In this document: positions 23,499 through 33,815 of the stretch, in pieces
Layout: each line of letters begins with the position of its first letter
Position numbering within the stretch: position 1 is the first letter of the stretch
Assembly: GCF_030052815.1 (NCBI RefSeq)
Contig: NC_079496.1
Location: 40,945,593 to 41,009,592, forward strand
From: Hevea brasiliensis
Taxonomy: Eukaryota; Streptophyta; Magnoliopsida; Malpighiales; Euphorbiaceae
DNA length: 64,000 bases
Direction: 5' to 3'
Program-made: the position numbers and the translations under genes
The notes under the pieces: model-generated
What the model was told of the DNA's origin: nothing
The model's database searches: none
Seen by the model: the letters and a program-made list of their open reading frames with translations, nothing else

Positions 23499-25712
23499 TG
23501 TCACACCTTACCCCTCTGTAAGGCATAAGATGATCCCATAGAATACCTAATAAACTACCGAACTTCACCTACCGATAACTCATTAAGTACCCTACAAGGG
23601 ATTTTAAAACCATTTTTTTACTTTTTATAAGTGGTGAGCATTTTCTTACATTTAATAGAAGTTTAAAAACTAGTTCAAATTTTTGTCCAGTTTATTTTAC
23701 GCAAATTTTTGAAAAATTTTGGCAGAGTGTCGTCTGTATTTTAAGAAAATAGTTCTTCAAAAACCTGTAAAAACACTTCCTATAATTCTTTTCATCAAAA
23801 TCCATCACTACTACAACACAATCAACACAATTTTTCCCAAACTCCAAAATTCAAAACAATTCTCATATCAATTGTCTTTAAAATATATCACTAAATAACT
23901 TCATTCATTTTTCATTAAAGTAAAATCAAATTACATTCATTATCCAAAATATACATGAGAAAATCCAAACTAATATTATTACAAACTCTATACAACTGCT
24001 CATGATCAGTTTATACATATACATATATTTAGATACATCAAAATAAATATTAAAATCAGGGTATAAATATACCCGACAAAATTTTAGGGATGTGGCTCCA
24101 AGATCCTCAGCAGCTCACTATGCTGCTCCTCTAGTCTCTATATCTGTGACAACAATAACAGCCATCGCTGAGTACTATGACTTAGTAGTGTACAACATAC
24201 TAAAATAACAGTTTATGCATAATTCAAATCACATTTATTCAAATATAATATTAAAAATGAAAGACAGATACAAAATATGATTTATAAGCTTTTAGTCCAA
24301 ACAATTTCATTTAGGCAGTCTCAAAATGAATTTCATAAAAACACACAGTTATATCATGTCATTCAGAACAATACTCATCTCAATAGCCAGAGGCTTATGA
24401 GAAATCACAAGGCTAGCTAGCTCAAACTATGGGTACCCATTCAAATTTCTTCCTCTACTGGAACACGCCTTAACACTTCAGCCAGAGAGGAAATCAAAAT
24501 TCAAAACTATTTTCTCCTACTAGTCATACTAGAGACGTATTCAAATATATGGTCATAACACTGTGGTTTCAAAACTATCTTAACAATTTATCAAACATTT
24601 ACGAACAATTAAATCACATATCATCAAATTTCTAACAATTTAGATCAAAAGCATAGTGTACAGTTCAATCATCATTTTGCAATATAAGTAAACCACAAAT
24701 CATTTCATGCACTTTGCAAAGAAATTTGAAAGAATGTTTATGTTGTGCACAAACCTCGTGCGAGTCGCCTCTTGGCCTTGACTCTATGCCTCGGGTTCTT
24801 TCTAGATATTCTTTTCAACTGAAACACACAATTTTATAGTGTTTCAGTGTCATAGTTTATCATAAGTCCAAAATTAAATTCAAATTTATTTATATTTAGC
24901 TTATTATGCTTAACCTGACGTTCTTTAAAAATTTGTATTTTGGGGTTACTATTCATGATACTATTCAAGTCAATTTGTTGACTTTCTAATGCTTAATAGG
25001 TATGGGAATTTCAATTTCACCCACATACCACATTTTGGTTACCTAATTTGTTGGTTTTGGTTATTTTCTCAAACTTTAAGTTTCTTAGGTGAAACTTCCA
25101 AAATTTCAGATTTGGTGCCCTATATTGCACTGTTCCATTAGTCAATTTGGCTAAGTTGCTGTGGTAATTTAGCTAAGTTTTCTTCATAGAAGTTGTTCCT
25201 TATTGTCTTAACTTTATTTCCATTTTTGAATCACTCCATTTGGAGTTTTTTAGCCTTAGTTATAGCCATTTGAACATGGCTGGCCAGATTTAGTGTTACC
25301 TAGAATTCTGGGCATTTCCTGGATTTTGGCAATTTTTGTATATTAACTACAAGTAAGTTTTTGGATAGGTTATGGTCAAAGTTTGGGTTTGTTTTCTGCA
25401 TGAAAATTGTAGGGCTATGTCTCAGCTTTTTATCGATATAAAATTCAGGTCATTTGGACCTTCCTAAACCAAGTTATGGTCATTTACGTAACTACTGTTC
25501 ATTTGATCATTTTGTACAGGGCAGTATGCTCAATTTTGGATTTGATCTAATTGTTCACTAAGTTATGGTCACTTTCTGGGCATGATTCCCAAATAAAAAA
25601 TGTGCCATTTTGTGTCTAGTTTCATTCCAAATTTGCTTCACACCAATTGGGTTGGTAAATTTTTAGTTTTGGTCCCTGAAAGAGACCTAGGTCAAGCTGC
25701 CTATAGACTGAC
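23499..25712 (-). mobile_element. Element B 3' LTR, outer part
   Basis: Starts TGTCACACCTTACCCC and is collinear with 61256-63460. It is cut at 25712 by element C and resumes at 52101. It carries the same phrases as the family A LTR, for example GAAGTTGTTCCTTATTGTC and the palindrome ACTCCATTTGGAGT at 25233-25246, so the two families share an LTR ancestry. Confidence 0.92.
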
Positions 25713-26109
25713 TGTCGCAAGGTGTTTTGCGGTCGCCTGGACGAACACTCACCAAAGTGGGAAAAGTGAGGAGTCGCCACTTTAATTTTGAGGGAAATTA
25801 AAGAAAACCATTTGTGAAAGCAAGTTAAAATGAAACCACTTCAAGAACAGAGATTCTAGGTTCGGGGTCCGTAAATGGGTGGGGAAGGTGTTAGGCACCC
25901 CACCTCGTCTCTCAATGAGGGTAAGCAGATTTAATTTCACGTTCTTCATAGTTAAGAGGGCTTGAATGGAAATGTTAATCCTTTTGACCGAAAGGAATGT
26001 TAGATTTTTCACTAATCCGGATTACCCAGATACATAAGTAAATGAGATAACCTTAGTGAGTCGCTGTTGCGTATTAATTTTATTTCAGGGGGATCATCTT
26101 ACGTTTTTG

Positions 26110-26555
26110 TTAAAATTTAATTTGGGAGTCGGATAAGAACTCTCCTCCGATCTCCTATAAATATTTATTAAAAATTTTTGGGTTGAGAATCGGATAAGAA
26201 CTCTCCTCCGACCTCTTTTAAATATTTGTTAAAGTTTTTAAGTGAGAATCGAATAAGAACTCTCCTCCGATCTCTTGTAAATATTTGTTCAAATTTTTAA
26301 GTGAGGATCGGATAAGAACTCTCCTCCGATCTCTTGTAAATATTTGTTCAAGTTTTTAAGTGAGGATCGGATAAGAACTCTCCTTCGACCTCCTTATAAA
26401 TATTTGTTAAAATTTTTAAGCTTGAGGATCGGATAAGAACTCTCCTCCGACCTCTATTAAATATTTATGGAAACTCTGGGCGAGGATCGGGTAAGAACTC
26501 TTCTCCGACCTCTATTAAACATTTAAATGGGGACCGGGTAAGGACTTTTCCGATC
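26110..26555 (-). repeat. 59-bp tandem array in left LTR of C, eight units
   Basis: Units of about 59 bp, each with GGATCGGATAAGAACTCTCC then TCCGATCTC and an AAATATTTGTT spacer. GGATAAG or its variant occurs near 26132, 26193, 26252, 26311, 26370, 26432, 26490 and 26539. Every unit contains the inverted pair GATCGGA / TCCGATC separated by 12 bases. The last units are degenerate. It lies downstream of the predicted retrotransposon TATA box, so it would be transcribed as part of the leader. Confidence 0.9.
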
Positions 26556-27516
26556 TCTCAAGGTTTAATTATAGCTACGCATCATAAGAACCTGAGACTA
26601 AGAGTTTCGGCATTCAAAGATGCCAAGGGTCGGAATAAGGCTTCTTTTAACTGGTTAGTACCTTGTGACCAGACAAAGGATGCCAGACTAAATTTTACCG
26701 ATCTCCTATGTAATTACCTTACCAGTACCTTTTTATACATAATCCGTTCTGTTTATTTTCTTGAAACTTAGTTTCATTCTGCTTTATGACGTCATACTGA
26801 ATCACCTTCTATGTTAGCCTAGTGATGTAACTCTATTATTTTCTTGATGTATTATTCAGGCTTTCTATTTTAAAGAAGCACTTAAGACACGACTACCTAC
26901 ATTTTACTGAACTACTTATATGCTACTTGAGATGAGGACTTTCGCATTTAGAAGTAGCAAAGCTTAACAAAAAGAATGGACCCGTTGACAAAGAAAGTAA
27001 ACTTCGGGAATAACCTTCATTACACCATATAAACTTGGCAAAGATTACAAACACAAAAGTAAAGGGAATGCGTAAAATAAAGAGCTTTTAGTGAAACAGA
27101 GGTATAAACACTTACCTGTGAGGAGCCGTATCTACTAAACTAATCGCAGAACGTAATAGGGGCACAAGCTGTTTAGCTCGAAGGCTGAAGCTCACCTAGA
27201 AACGAAGGATGCTTAGCTAAACGGCAGTCAGGTTTAAACAAGCAAGTTGAGGTTGGGAAATAAGAATGGAAACAAAGATGACAAAGAACTGAAAGTAAGG
27301 GCGTCACAGGATAATGAAAGAACTGAAAATGGAGAGTTCCAGTATTTCAAGAATCCCTTTTGCAAGAAAACACTGCGGAAAACTGGTTTCAAAAGTTTTT
27401 CCTTATCAAAAACTTAAAAATAGCAGAGTAACGAACTGAATTAAATTTTAGAGTTCTTCCACTATAGTAACTATTTCTCCTTTTTTGCCCGTCCTTTGAA
27501 CAGTTTTTCATGCAGG

Positions 27517-27524
27517 TATTTATA
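27517..27524 (-). promoter_or_regulatory. Predicted TATA box of element C (left LTR)
   Basis: On the minus strand CCTATAAATACC lies in the LTR about 4.1 kb from its 5' edge in the coding direction. It is the best core promoter candidate for retrotransposon transcription and would place R and U5 in the remaining 1.8 kb. It is conserved in the other LTR at 47968-47975. Confidence 0.5.
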
Positions 27525-28138
27525 GGAACCGGGTGCTCCCCATGAAGGGTCAGGATCTATTTTGAGGGAGATGGAGGGTCAGGATTTCAAAGGACATGAT
27601 CTGAGGCTCAGGAATTAAAGAGGATCAGAACGGACGGTCGAGATCCCCTTCAGAATATTTGTCCTTTTCCTCTTCTAATCTAACGGTCCCAAATTCTCCT
27701 CTCCGGGGCGATCCGAGGGCTGGGAGTGAAAGGCGCTGATCTTGTCGTTTTCTTCTTTAATCCGAGGGCTCCGAGCTCGTCCTTACAGATAAGATCAACG
27801 GTGGAGATTAGGATGTACAGTGCTGTCATGACATATTCTGGCATCTGTCAGCAATGTGGGCGATTCTGAGGCGTGCGGTGAGGATTTCGGCTCCGACGCT
27901 TTAACTACCTCGGCTCTGATTCTGACGACGGTTATTAGAAGTTATCTTATTCTCTTTGTATCCCGATCTTCTATCCCTTCAGACCTTATTCCGGTTCTCT
28001 CATTTCGAACGCCTTTCCCGATCTCTCTCCTTCCAGGGCGTTCTCCTTTATCCGGGTCAATTCAATCAGAGCATTTATTGCTTCGGTTACCAAGACATTT
28101 TCGTTTTTCGCTAATAATAAATGCTTCAAACCCTCCCC

Positions 28139-28146
28139 TATATATA
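28139..28146 (+). promoter_or_regulatory. TATA-like site before small antisense ORF (left LTR)
   Basis: CCCCTATATATACC lies 95 bases upstream of an ATG in good context (GGCCATGG). It is preserved at 48593-48600 in the other LTR. The core is self-complementary, so the strand is not certain. Confidence 0.4.
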
Positions 28147-28233
28147 CCTTCAGCAGGAAACCCTTCCTCATTTGATTTTTCCTCTTTCCTTCTCACTTTT
28201 CTTGTTCTAACTGCTCCGGCAATAATTCTGGCC

Positions 28234-28569
28234 ATGGTGACCACTTTTGATCTTTTTCCGACCATTTTCTTCGTGTCCAGGCTAAAAATTTATGACCCCG
28301 GTGATCGGGACGTAATGATATCCTTATTTGATGACAGTGAGAGAACTGGACTAATATCGATCATACCGATCTCGGATTACTGTGCCAATATAATTGGCGA
28401 TCCAATTTCGGGTGAGAAGACTGCTAACATTCCCTTCAACCTCAGTGATTGCCCACTGATGTTCATTTGGCTCCTCACCATATTGGGCGTCCCAACTACA
28501 GCTCGATTCTGGTCGATGACAATAGAAATGACTCTACATCCTCATGAGAGTCATAGTCACCCCATCTAA
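28234..28569 (+). CDS. Small conserved ORF in LTR of C, antisense to gag-pol (left copy)
   Basis: A 111-codon frame in the left LTR, running opposite to the retrotransposon genes. The frame is open further upstream (to 27856), but I chose the ATG at 28234 because it follows a TATA-like site and a pyrimidine-rich stretch and sits in GGCCATGG context, and because the right LTR keeps exactly this span open (48688-49023). The product begins [18 protein letters not shown], has an acidic middle ([16 protein letters not shown]), a hydrophobic stretch ([11 protein letters not shown]) and a His-rich end ([10 protein letters not shown]). I do not recognise a family. Between the copies I count five amino-acid changes and three silent ones. 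It may be chance coding in a U3 region. Confidence 0.35.
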   Translation: MVTTFDLFPTIFFVSRLKIYDPGDRDVMISLFDDSERTGLISIIPISDYCANIIGDPISGEKTANIPFNLSDCPLMFIWLLTILGVPTTARFWSMTIEMTLHPHESHSHPI

Positions 28570-29061
28570 GCTGTACATCTATCCAACGGCCGATCTCCTG
28601 ATCAGACACATCTTTTGACTTTGACATGGGCCTTTGCTAGATAGGAAGTGATGCCGGTCTCCAGAGATCGGCCAAATGATGTAACTTGCCTTTTAATGTA
28701 ATCCGATCTCTAGAGATCGCCCAAATGATGTAATTCAACTTTTGTGTAATCTCGATCTCTGAAGATCGCCCAAATGATGTAATCTGACCTTTTCGGAAAT
28801 AAAATTTCATTTTGACCACTATCATTTTATTATTATTACATTGATTATTTTTTTATCTCTGATGTGATTATCCGATCTGATTCTTCATTTGAATGACACT
28901 TATCCGATCCATAATTCAAAACACCTTAATCTGCCGCTCTATAATTAACCGATCTCTTTATGGAATCTTGGGAATATTCGTGAGACGTGTCAGAATAGCT
29001 GGCGAGTCCCGCTATCCAATACATTACCTAGAACATCGTGAGCATTAAATGCTCGGACGAG

Positions 29062-29069
29062 TATAAATA
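29062..29069 (+). promoter_or_regulatory. TATA box of the antisense LTR gene (left copy)
   Basis: GAGTATAAATAGGGG is a textbook plant TATA box, 164 bases before the ATG at 29226. The same sequence is at 49532-49539 in the right LTR. Confidence 0.6.
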
Positions 29070-29225
29070 GGGGTGAGGTTAGCCAGTTGCTCCTTTATGT
29101 CATTTTTAGTCTCTCGCAAACAACTTCCGAATTCTCTCGTTTTCTCAAGTTTCCTCCGACACCGATCAAGCTTCGATAAGGGTTTTAATCTTTCTTTTAG
29201 TTTAAACTTTCTGTTTCCTTTGAAA

Positions 29226-31080
29226 ATGAGCGGTGCCGAGGGTCAGAGAGCAGCAAGCCCCCCTTCCATTCAGTTCTCGTGGTCATCCGATGATGTAGAG
29301 GTGGTCAGACCAAGCGCGCAGCCTGAACTTCCTAGGGTCTTTGCTCCAGTATGGGGACAACCAGCGCCATCAAGGCATGTACCTTCTTCGGGGAGGGAAA
29401 ATCTTCCCATGGACGAGTTACCATCGGTCCTTCAAGAAACCGATCTGCAGTCATTCAGCCAGGAGTACAACATTGAGCCTGATTCATAAGAACTCATCCG
29501 GTGTCACGGCAATCACCGAGCCGATCATTTCTTCGAAGAGAACGACATGATTATAGTATATGAAGAACAGTTAAAAGCCGGGTTGCGATTCCCCCTTGAC
29601 GACTTCTTCAAGGAAGTCTTAAAATTTCACCAAGTGTGCATAACCCAAGTCCACCCGAACTTGTGGCAGATCTTAATAGCCTTCCGAGGCCTCTGTCGAG
29701 CTAAGGGATTCTGTCCTATGGCTAAGGTATTTGTTGAACTGCATAGATTAACTCGTCGAAAGGACGACGAGTACTGGTTCTTCCAGGCGAAGCCACATTG
29801 CGGGCTTTTCACCGATCTGCCCTCCTCCCTAAAGAATTGGAAGAACCGCTTCTTCATTCTAAGGAGCAAAATTCCGAACAGCTTTGAGGGTTTCCCTCGT
29901 AGCTGGCTACACCAAGGCCCCTTAATTCCGAAGTGTCTCGTCTTGAATAGAGAGGAAGGCCTGATGGTGATGGAGCTGAAAGAACAGGCGAGCAGGGAGA
30001 AGTTCTCTTGTTTGGATGCAGTGACTGCCGAACTGCATCACTGGACAATGGAATTGATTACTGGTAAAGATCGAGGGCTTTAGCTTTCTGACCTCGGCAT
30101 GGGTATTTTCTTTTTCTCAAACCTTTGGACCTTAGCGATCTCACTGACCTCTTCTCTGTGCAGGTATGGCAAGCGGCGAAGCTTCCAAGGAGAGCAGGAA
30201 ACGAAAGAGGGAGATCTCCCGTAAAGTTCAGGAAATGAAGCGGGCTGAAGAACTGTAGACACCCAGGCATGAGCCCGGGGAAATTCAGGGAGGCTCATCT
30301 CAACCCTCAGGACCTCCAGTCATAGAAGTGGTCCGGTCTCCTCCTCGCCGAGAAGAGGCGCCTCCAGCTCCTCCAGTTGCTCCGAGTGCGGAAGGATGTC
30401 CTTCCCAAGCTCCTGTCAGGTCCTTTTCCCGAGGCGCTCAAGTCCTAATCCACTCGCTGAAGAAGAACCGCACGGTTTGAGAGAACCCAGGTTTCGCTAA
30501 GGTCTTAGTGTCTTCTATCTACCTTCGAGAAGATGGGGATAGGCTGTCTCCAGATAACCTTGATGACATCTTGACCAGATCTATGAGCCTGAACGTAGAG
30601 TGCTTAGTGAACCAGCACATGGTCCGGGAGAAGGCTCATCGTCTGGGTAAGGAAGTCGAGAAGATGGGTCATGAGGTGTCTTCTCTCCGATCCCAACTTT
30701 CGTCCGCTCAGGATTACATATCTCAAATTGAGGGACGAATAAAGTTCTATGAGGACAAGATGGCCGAGCAAGCTCATGTTCTAGCCGAGCGAGATCGTGT
30801 TCTCGGGGAGGTTCAGGCGCTCCGAGCTAATGAAGCTACTCAACTCGCTCATCTTGCTGAGGAGCTCAAGGCGAAAGAAGAAGAAATGGTGACCGGAGTG
30901 GCCAGCACTTATTTGAATGCTCATAGAGATCTCCTAGCTGAGCTCAATAAGCGTTATCCTGAGGAGGACTTCTCCTGGATGGCCAACCTGGCTCCCGAGG
31001 AAGATAGCGAAGAGGAGGCTAAAGGTGAGAGGGAAAATGAACATGTAGTTCCGACTTGTATAAATCTTGAAATGAAATGA
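29226..31080 (+). pseudogene. Two-exon antisense gene inside LTR of C (left copy), putative gypsy-type transposon domain
   Basis: A gene-like unit opposite to gag-pol. Exon 1 is 29226-30063, the intron 30064-30163 (GTAAAG...TGTGCAG, 100 bp), exon 2 30164-31080; splicing joins ELITG to MASGEAS in frame. The start 29226 (MSGAEGQ) was chosen over 29073 because the latter is only a few bases from the TATA box. Exon 1 carries a conserved-looking block (GLRFPLDDFFKEVLKF, HPNLWQILIAFRGLC, DDEYWFFQAK, KNRFFILRSK) that resembles the plant domain catalogued as putative gypsy-type transposon. Exon 2 has a Pro-rich part, then a long coiled coil (HRLGKEVEKMGHEVSSLRSQL onward) and an acidic tail. It is broken by TAA at 29487, TAG at 30256 and TGA at 30478, each a sense codon in the right copy. 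A 26-bp deletion near 31056 changes the C-terminus. The function is unknown. Confidence 0.65.
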
Positions 31081-31598
31081 AATGAAAGTTCCCCTTTTGT
31101 TCGATGATTGATTGTGATCGGAAAGTTTCTAAGTTGCATAAGCACTTGATTGTTTGAACATATTAGCATGACAACTGAAAATGATTTTTAATCTAAGTAT
31201 AGGAGATCGGAAAACACAAAATGCATGAGATCAGTTACGAAACGGGACTTAATTAAAATTAGAAATTTGGCTTCGAACACTTAAGATCGGGATCATCTGT
31301 AAACCGAGTCGAAACCTTTATCATTCTCAAATTTTTAAAAGAGAGATCGGCAATAAGACTGGTGGTAAGAGGATTCAATCTCGTTTAGCAAGTGAGATCG
31401 AAAATATAATTAGCTGATCAGGGGACTTGGCAATTAGCTTGAGAGATCGGTGGGAACTCTATATGATATGAGGACTTGGTATTTATTCGATTCTTTTGAG
31501 GAGAGATCGGAAATGTGAGAGGCTGATTAGAAAACTGGGTTGGGGATCGGCTTCAGAGTTTATTAATTATGGGGATCGGCCAAAATATGGTGTCTACA

Positions 31599-31611
31599 GC
31601 TGCCCCTCTTT
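31599..31611 (-). other. Polypurine tract of element C
   Basis: Minus strand AAAGAGGGGCAGC immediately precedes the 3' LTR, the expected plus-strand primer. Confidence 0.75.
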
Positions 31612-31739
31612 ACATAATTTCTATCAAAGGGAAAATCTTCCCATGTAGGAATTATGTAAAGATTCAGACCCAACTTTTGGACGATTTAAAATTTGAAATT
31701 TGAAATTAAAGTCCGGAGGCTAAAACCCACTTGGGTCAA

Positions 31740-33010
31740 AACCTTGAGGTTGGTCACAGGGAATTAAAATGTTAGAAAATTAAAATCAACTTAGATCAAA
31801 GAACCAGAGGTTGATTGCAGAAAAATTTAAATGCATGGAATTAAAATCAACTTAGATCAAGGAATCAGAGGTTGATAACAGGAAATTTAAAATGCTGGAA
31901 ATTAAAATCAACTTAGATCAAGGAACCAGAGGTTGATAACAAGAAATTTAAATGCTGGAAAATTAAAATCAACTTAGATCAAGGAACCAGAGGTTGATAA
32001 CAAGAAATTTAAAATGCTGGAAATTAAAATCAACTTAGATCAAGGAACCAGAGGTTGATAACAGGAAATTTAAATGCAGGAAATTAAAATCAACTTAGAT
32101 CAAGGAACCAGAGGTTGAAAACAGGAAATTTAAATGCTGGAAAGTTAAAATCAACTTAGATCAAGGAACCAGAGGTTGATAACAGGAAATTTAAATACTG
32201 GAAAGTTAAAATCAACTTAGATCAAGGAACCAGAGGTTGATAACAGGAAATTTATATGCATGAAATTAAAATCAACTTAGATCAAGGAACCAGAGGTTGA
32301 TAACAAGAAATTTAAAATGCTGAAAAATTAAAATCAACTTAGATCAAGGAACCAGAGGTTGATTGCAGGAAATTTAAATGCTGGAAAGTTAAAATCAACT
32401 TAAATCAACGAACCAGAGGTTGATAACAGGAAATTTAAATGCTGGAAAATTAAAATCAACTTAGATCAAGGAACCAGAGGTTGATAACAGGAAATTTAAA
32501 TGTAGGAAATTAAAATCAACTTAGATCAAGGAACCAGAGGTTGATAACAGGAAATTTAAATGCTGGAAAGTTAAAATCAACTTAGATCAAGGAACCAGAG
32601 GTTGATAACAGGAAATTTAAATGCTGGAAAGTTAAAATCAACTTAGATCAAGGAACCAGAGGTTGATAACAGGAAATTTAAAATGCTGAAAAATTAAAAT
32701 CAACTTAGATCAAGGAACCAGAGGTTGATTGCAGGAAATTTAAATGCTAGAAAGTTAAAATCAACTTAGATCAAGGAACCAGAGGTTGATAACAGGAAAT
32801 TTAAATGCTGGAAAATTAAAATCAACTTAGATCAAGGAACCAGAGGTTGATAATAGGAAATTTAAATGCAGGAAATTAAAATCAACTTAGATCAAGGAAC
32901 CAGAGGTTGATAATAAGAAATTTTAATGCTGGAAAGTTAAAATCAACTTAGATCAAGGAACCAGAGGTTGATAACAGGAAATTTAAATGCTGGAAAATTA
33001 AAATCAATTT
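31740..33010 (-). repeat. 61-bp tandem array in 3' UTR of element C, about 21 units
   Basis: Units of about 61 bp, with TCAAGG recurring at 31857, 31918, 31979, 32040 and 32100 and so on. Core phrases in plus reading are AAAATCAACTTAGATCAAGG, AACCAGAGGTTGATAACAGG and AAATTTAAATGCTGG. Units differ by a few substitutions and one-base indels (ATAACAGG versus TTGCAGG; CTGGAAA versus CAGGAAA). Each unit can pair ATCAAC with GTTGAT and AACC with GGTT. Tandem arrays in this position are known in Tat/Ogre elements and are a recognised source of plant satellite DNA. Confidence 0.95.
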
Positions 33011-33230
33011 ACAAAGCAAGCCTAATCTCGACATAAGAAGTTCTTCCCCGATGAAGTGTACTTAACAGGACGAGTTAATGGAGGACGAGTTACAAGACTT
33101 GGCCTACGACCTTATTTCTTCGGATGCCCCTTTCTGTTCTTGACTTTCTCCTTACTTTTCGAAAAGCGCCCTTGCGGGTTTTCACTTTCCGTCCATTTGA
33201 CTAGAAGCGCCCTTCCAGGTTTTCACCTCT

Positions 33231-33232
<2 letters not shown>

Positions 33233-33262
<30 letters not shown>
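33233..33262. repeat. T homopolymer, about 30 bases
   Basis: An uninterrupted T run; two shorter ones follow at 33655-33673 and 33803-33816. On the coding strand they are A runs in the 3' UTR. The lengths may be affected by sequencing. Confidence 0.9.
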
Positions 33263-33264
<2 letters not shown>

Positions 33265-33815
33265 GCTATTCCCTGCAAATCTCATAGTAAAGTACGTGAG
33301 ATTATCAATTTCAAATCCAAACCTTATAGCAAAATTTTAAATGATTAATAGCGCATCAGGTAAGAAGATTAAAGAAGGACTATGTTAAAGAATGAAAGAT
33401 AAAAGCAAATAGACAGAAAAATATGATTTTATTATGGTTCTAGGAAACAAAGGTACAGTATCAAAGGAGAAGGGTACAAGGATAGATCTCACATATTTCT
33501 TGTAGTTAGCTTTGAAGTCTTTTAACTGCTATTATTTCAAGTACTCTGAAGCTTCGTGCCACGACGACTTATTTCCATCCTCGGTTTCATTGCCCCATTC
33601 CTTATTTCTCCCTTTTGGTTCTTGGGATGCCCTTTCGGGTTTTCACCCCTAGAATTTTTTTTTTTTTTTTTTTAGGCTCGCTTTTTCAGGATGCCCTTTC
33701 GGGTTTTCGTCTTCACTTATTTTGCAGAAAAGCGCCCTTTGAGGGTTTTCGCCTTCTTTCACACATTTTGCTAGGAGCGCCCTTTTGGGTTTTCACCCCT
33801 ACTTTTTTTTTTTTT

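Larger units (their letters stand above)
25713..31598 (-). mobile_element. Element C 3' LTR (left), 5.9 kb
   Basis: Runs from TGTCGCAAGGTG to GGTGTCTACA in plus reading. It matches 46225-52095 over its whole length with roughly 3 percent substitutions by eye. In the coding direction it ends at 25713. It holds a tandem array (26110-26555), a minus-strand TATA box (27517-27524), a small plus-strand ORF (28234-28569) and a two-exon plus-strand gene (29226-31080). Confidence 0.95.
31612..33815 (-). other. 3' untranslated region of element C
   Basis: This 2.2 kb region lies between the integrase stop codon and the polypurine tract. It holds the 61-bp array (31740-33010), a stretch with no visible feature (33011-33160), and a set of GCCCTTTCGGGTTTTCACC-like motifs with long T runs (33160-33815). 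I see no gene. Confidence 0.8.

Noticed and set aside
27856..28233. Upstream extension of the small antisense ORF in the left LTR of C
   Set aside because: The right LTR does not keep it open, so only the part from 28234 is listed.
30064..30163. End of the exon 1 frame at 30083 taken as a true protein end
   Set aside because: The GTAAAG donor and TGTGCAG acceptor join in frame to the next open frame, so an intron explains the break better.
31740..33010. Regular repeats that might be taken for a CRISPR array
   Set aside because: Repeats and intervening sequence are both conserved, so there are no unique spacers. The array lies in the 3' UTR of a plant retrotransposon and is a plain tandem repeat.
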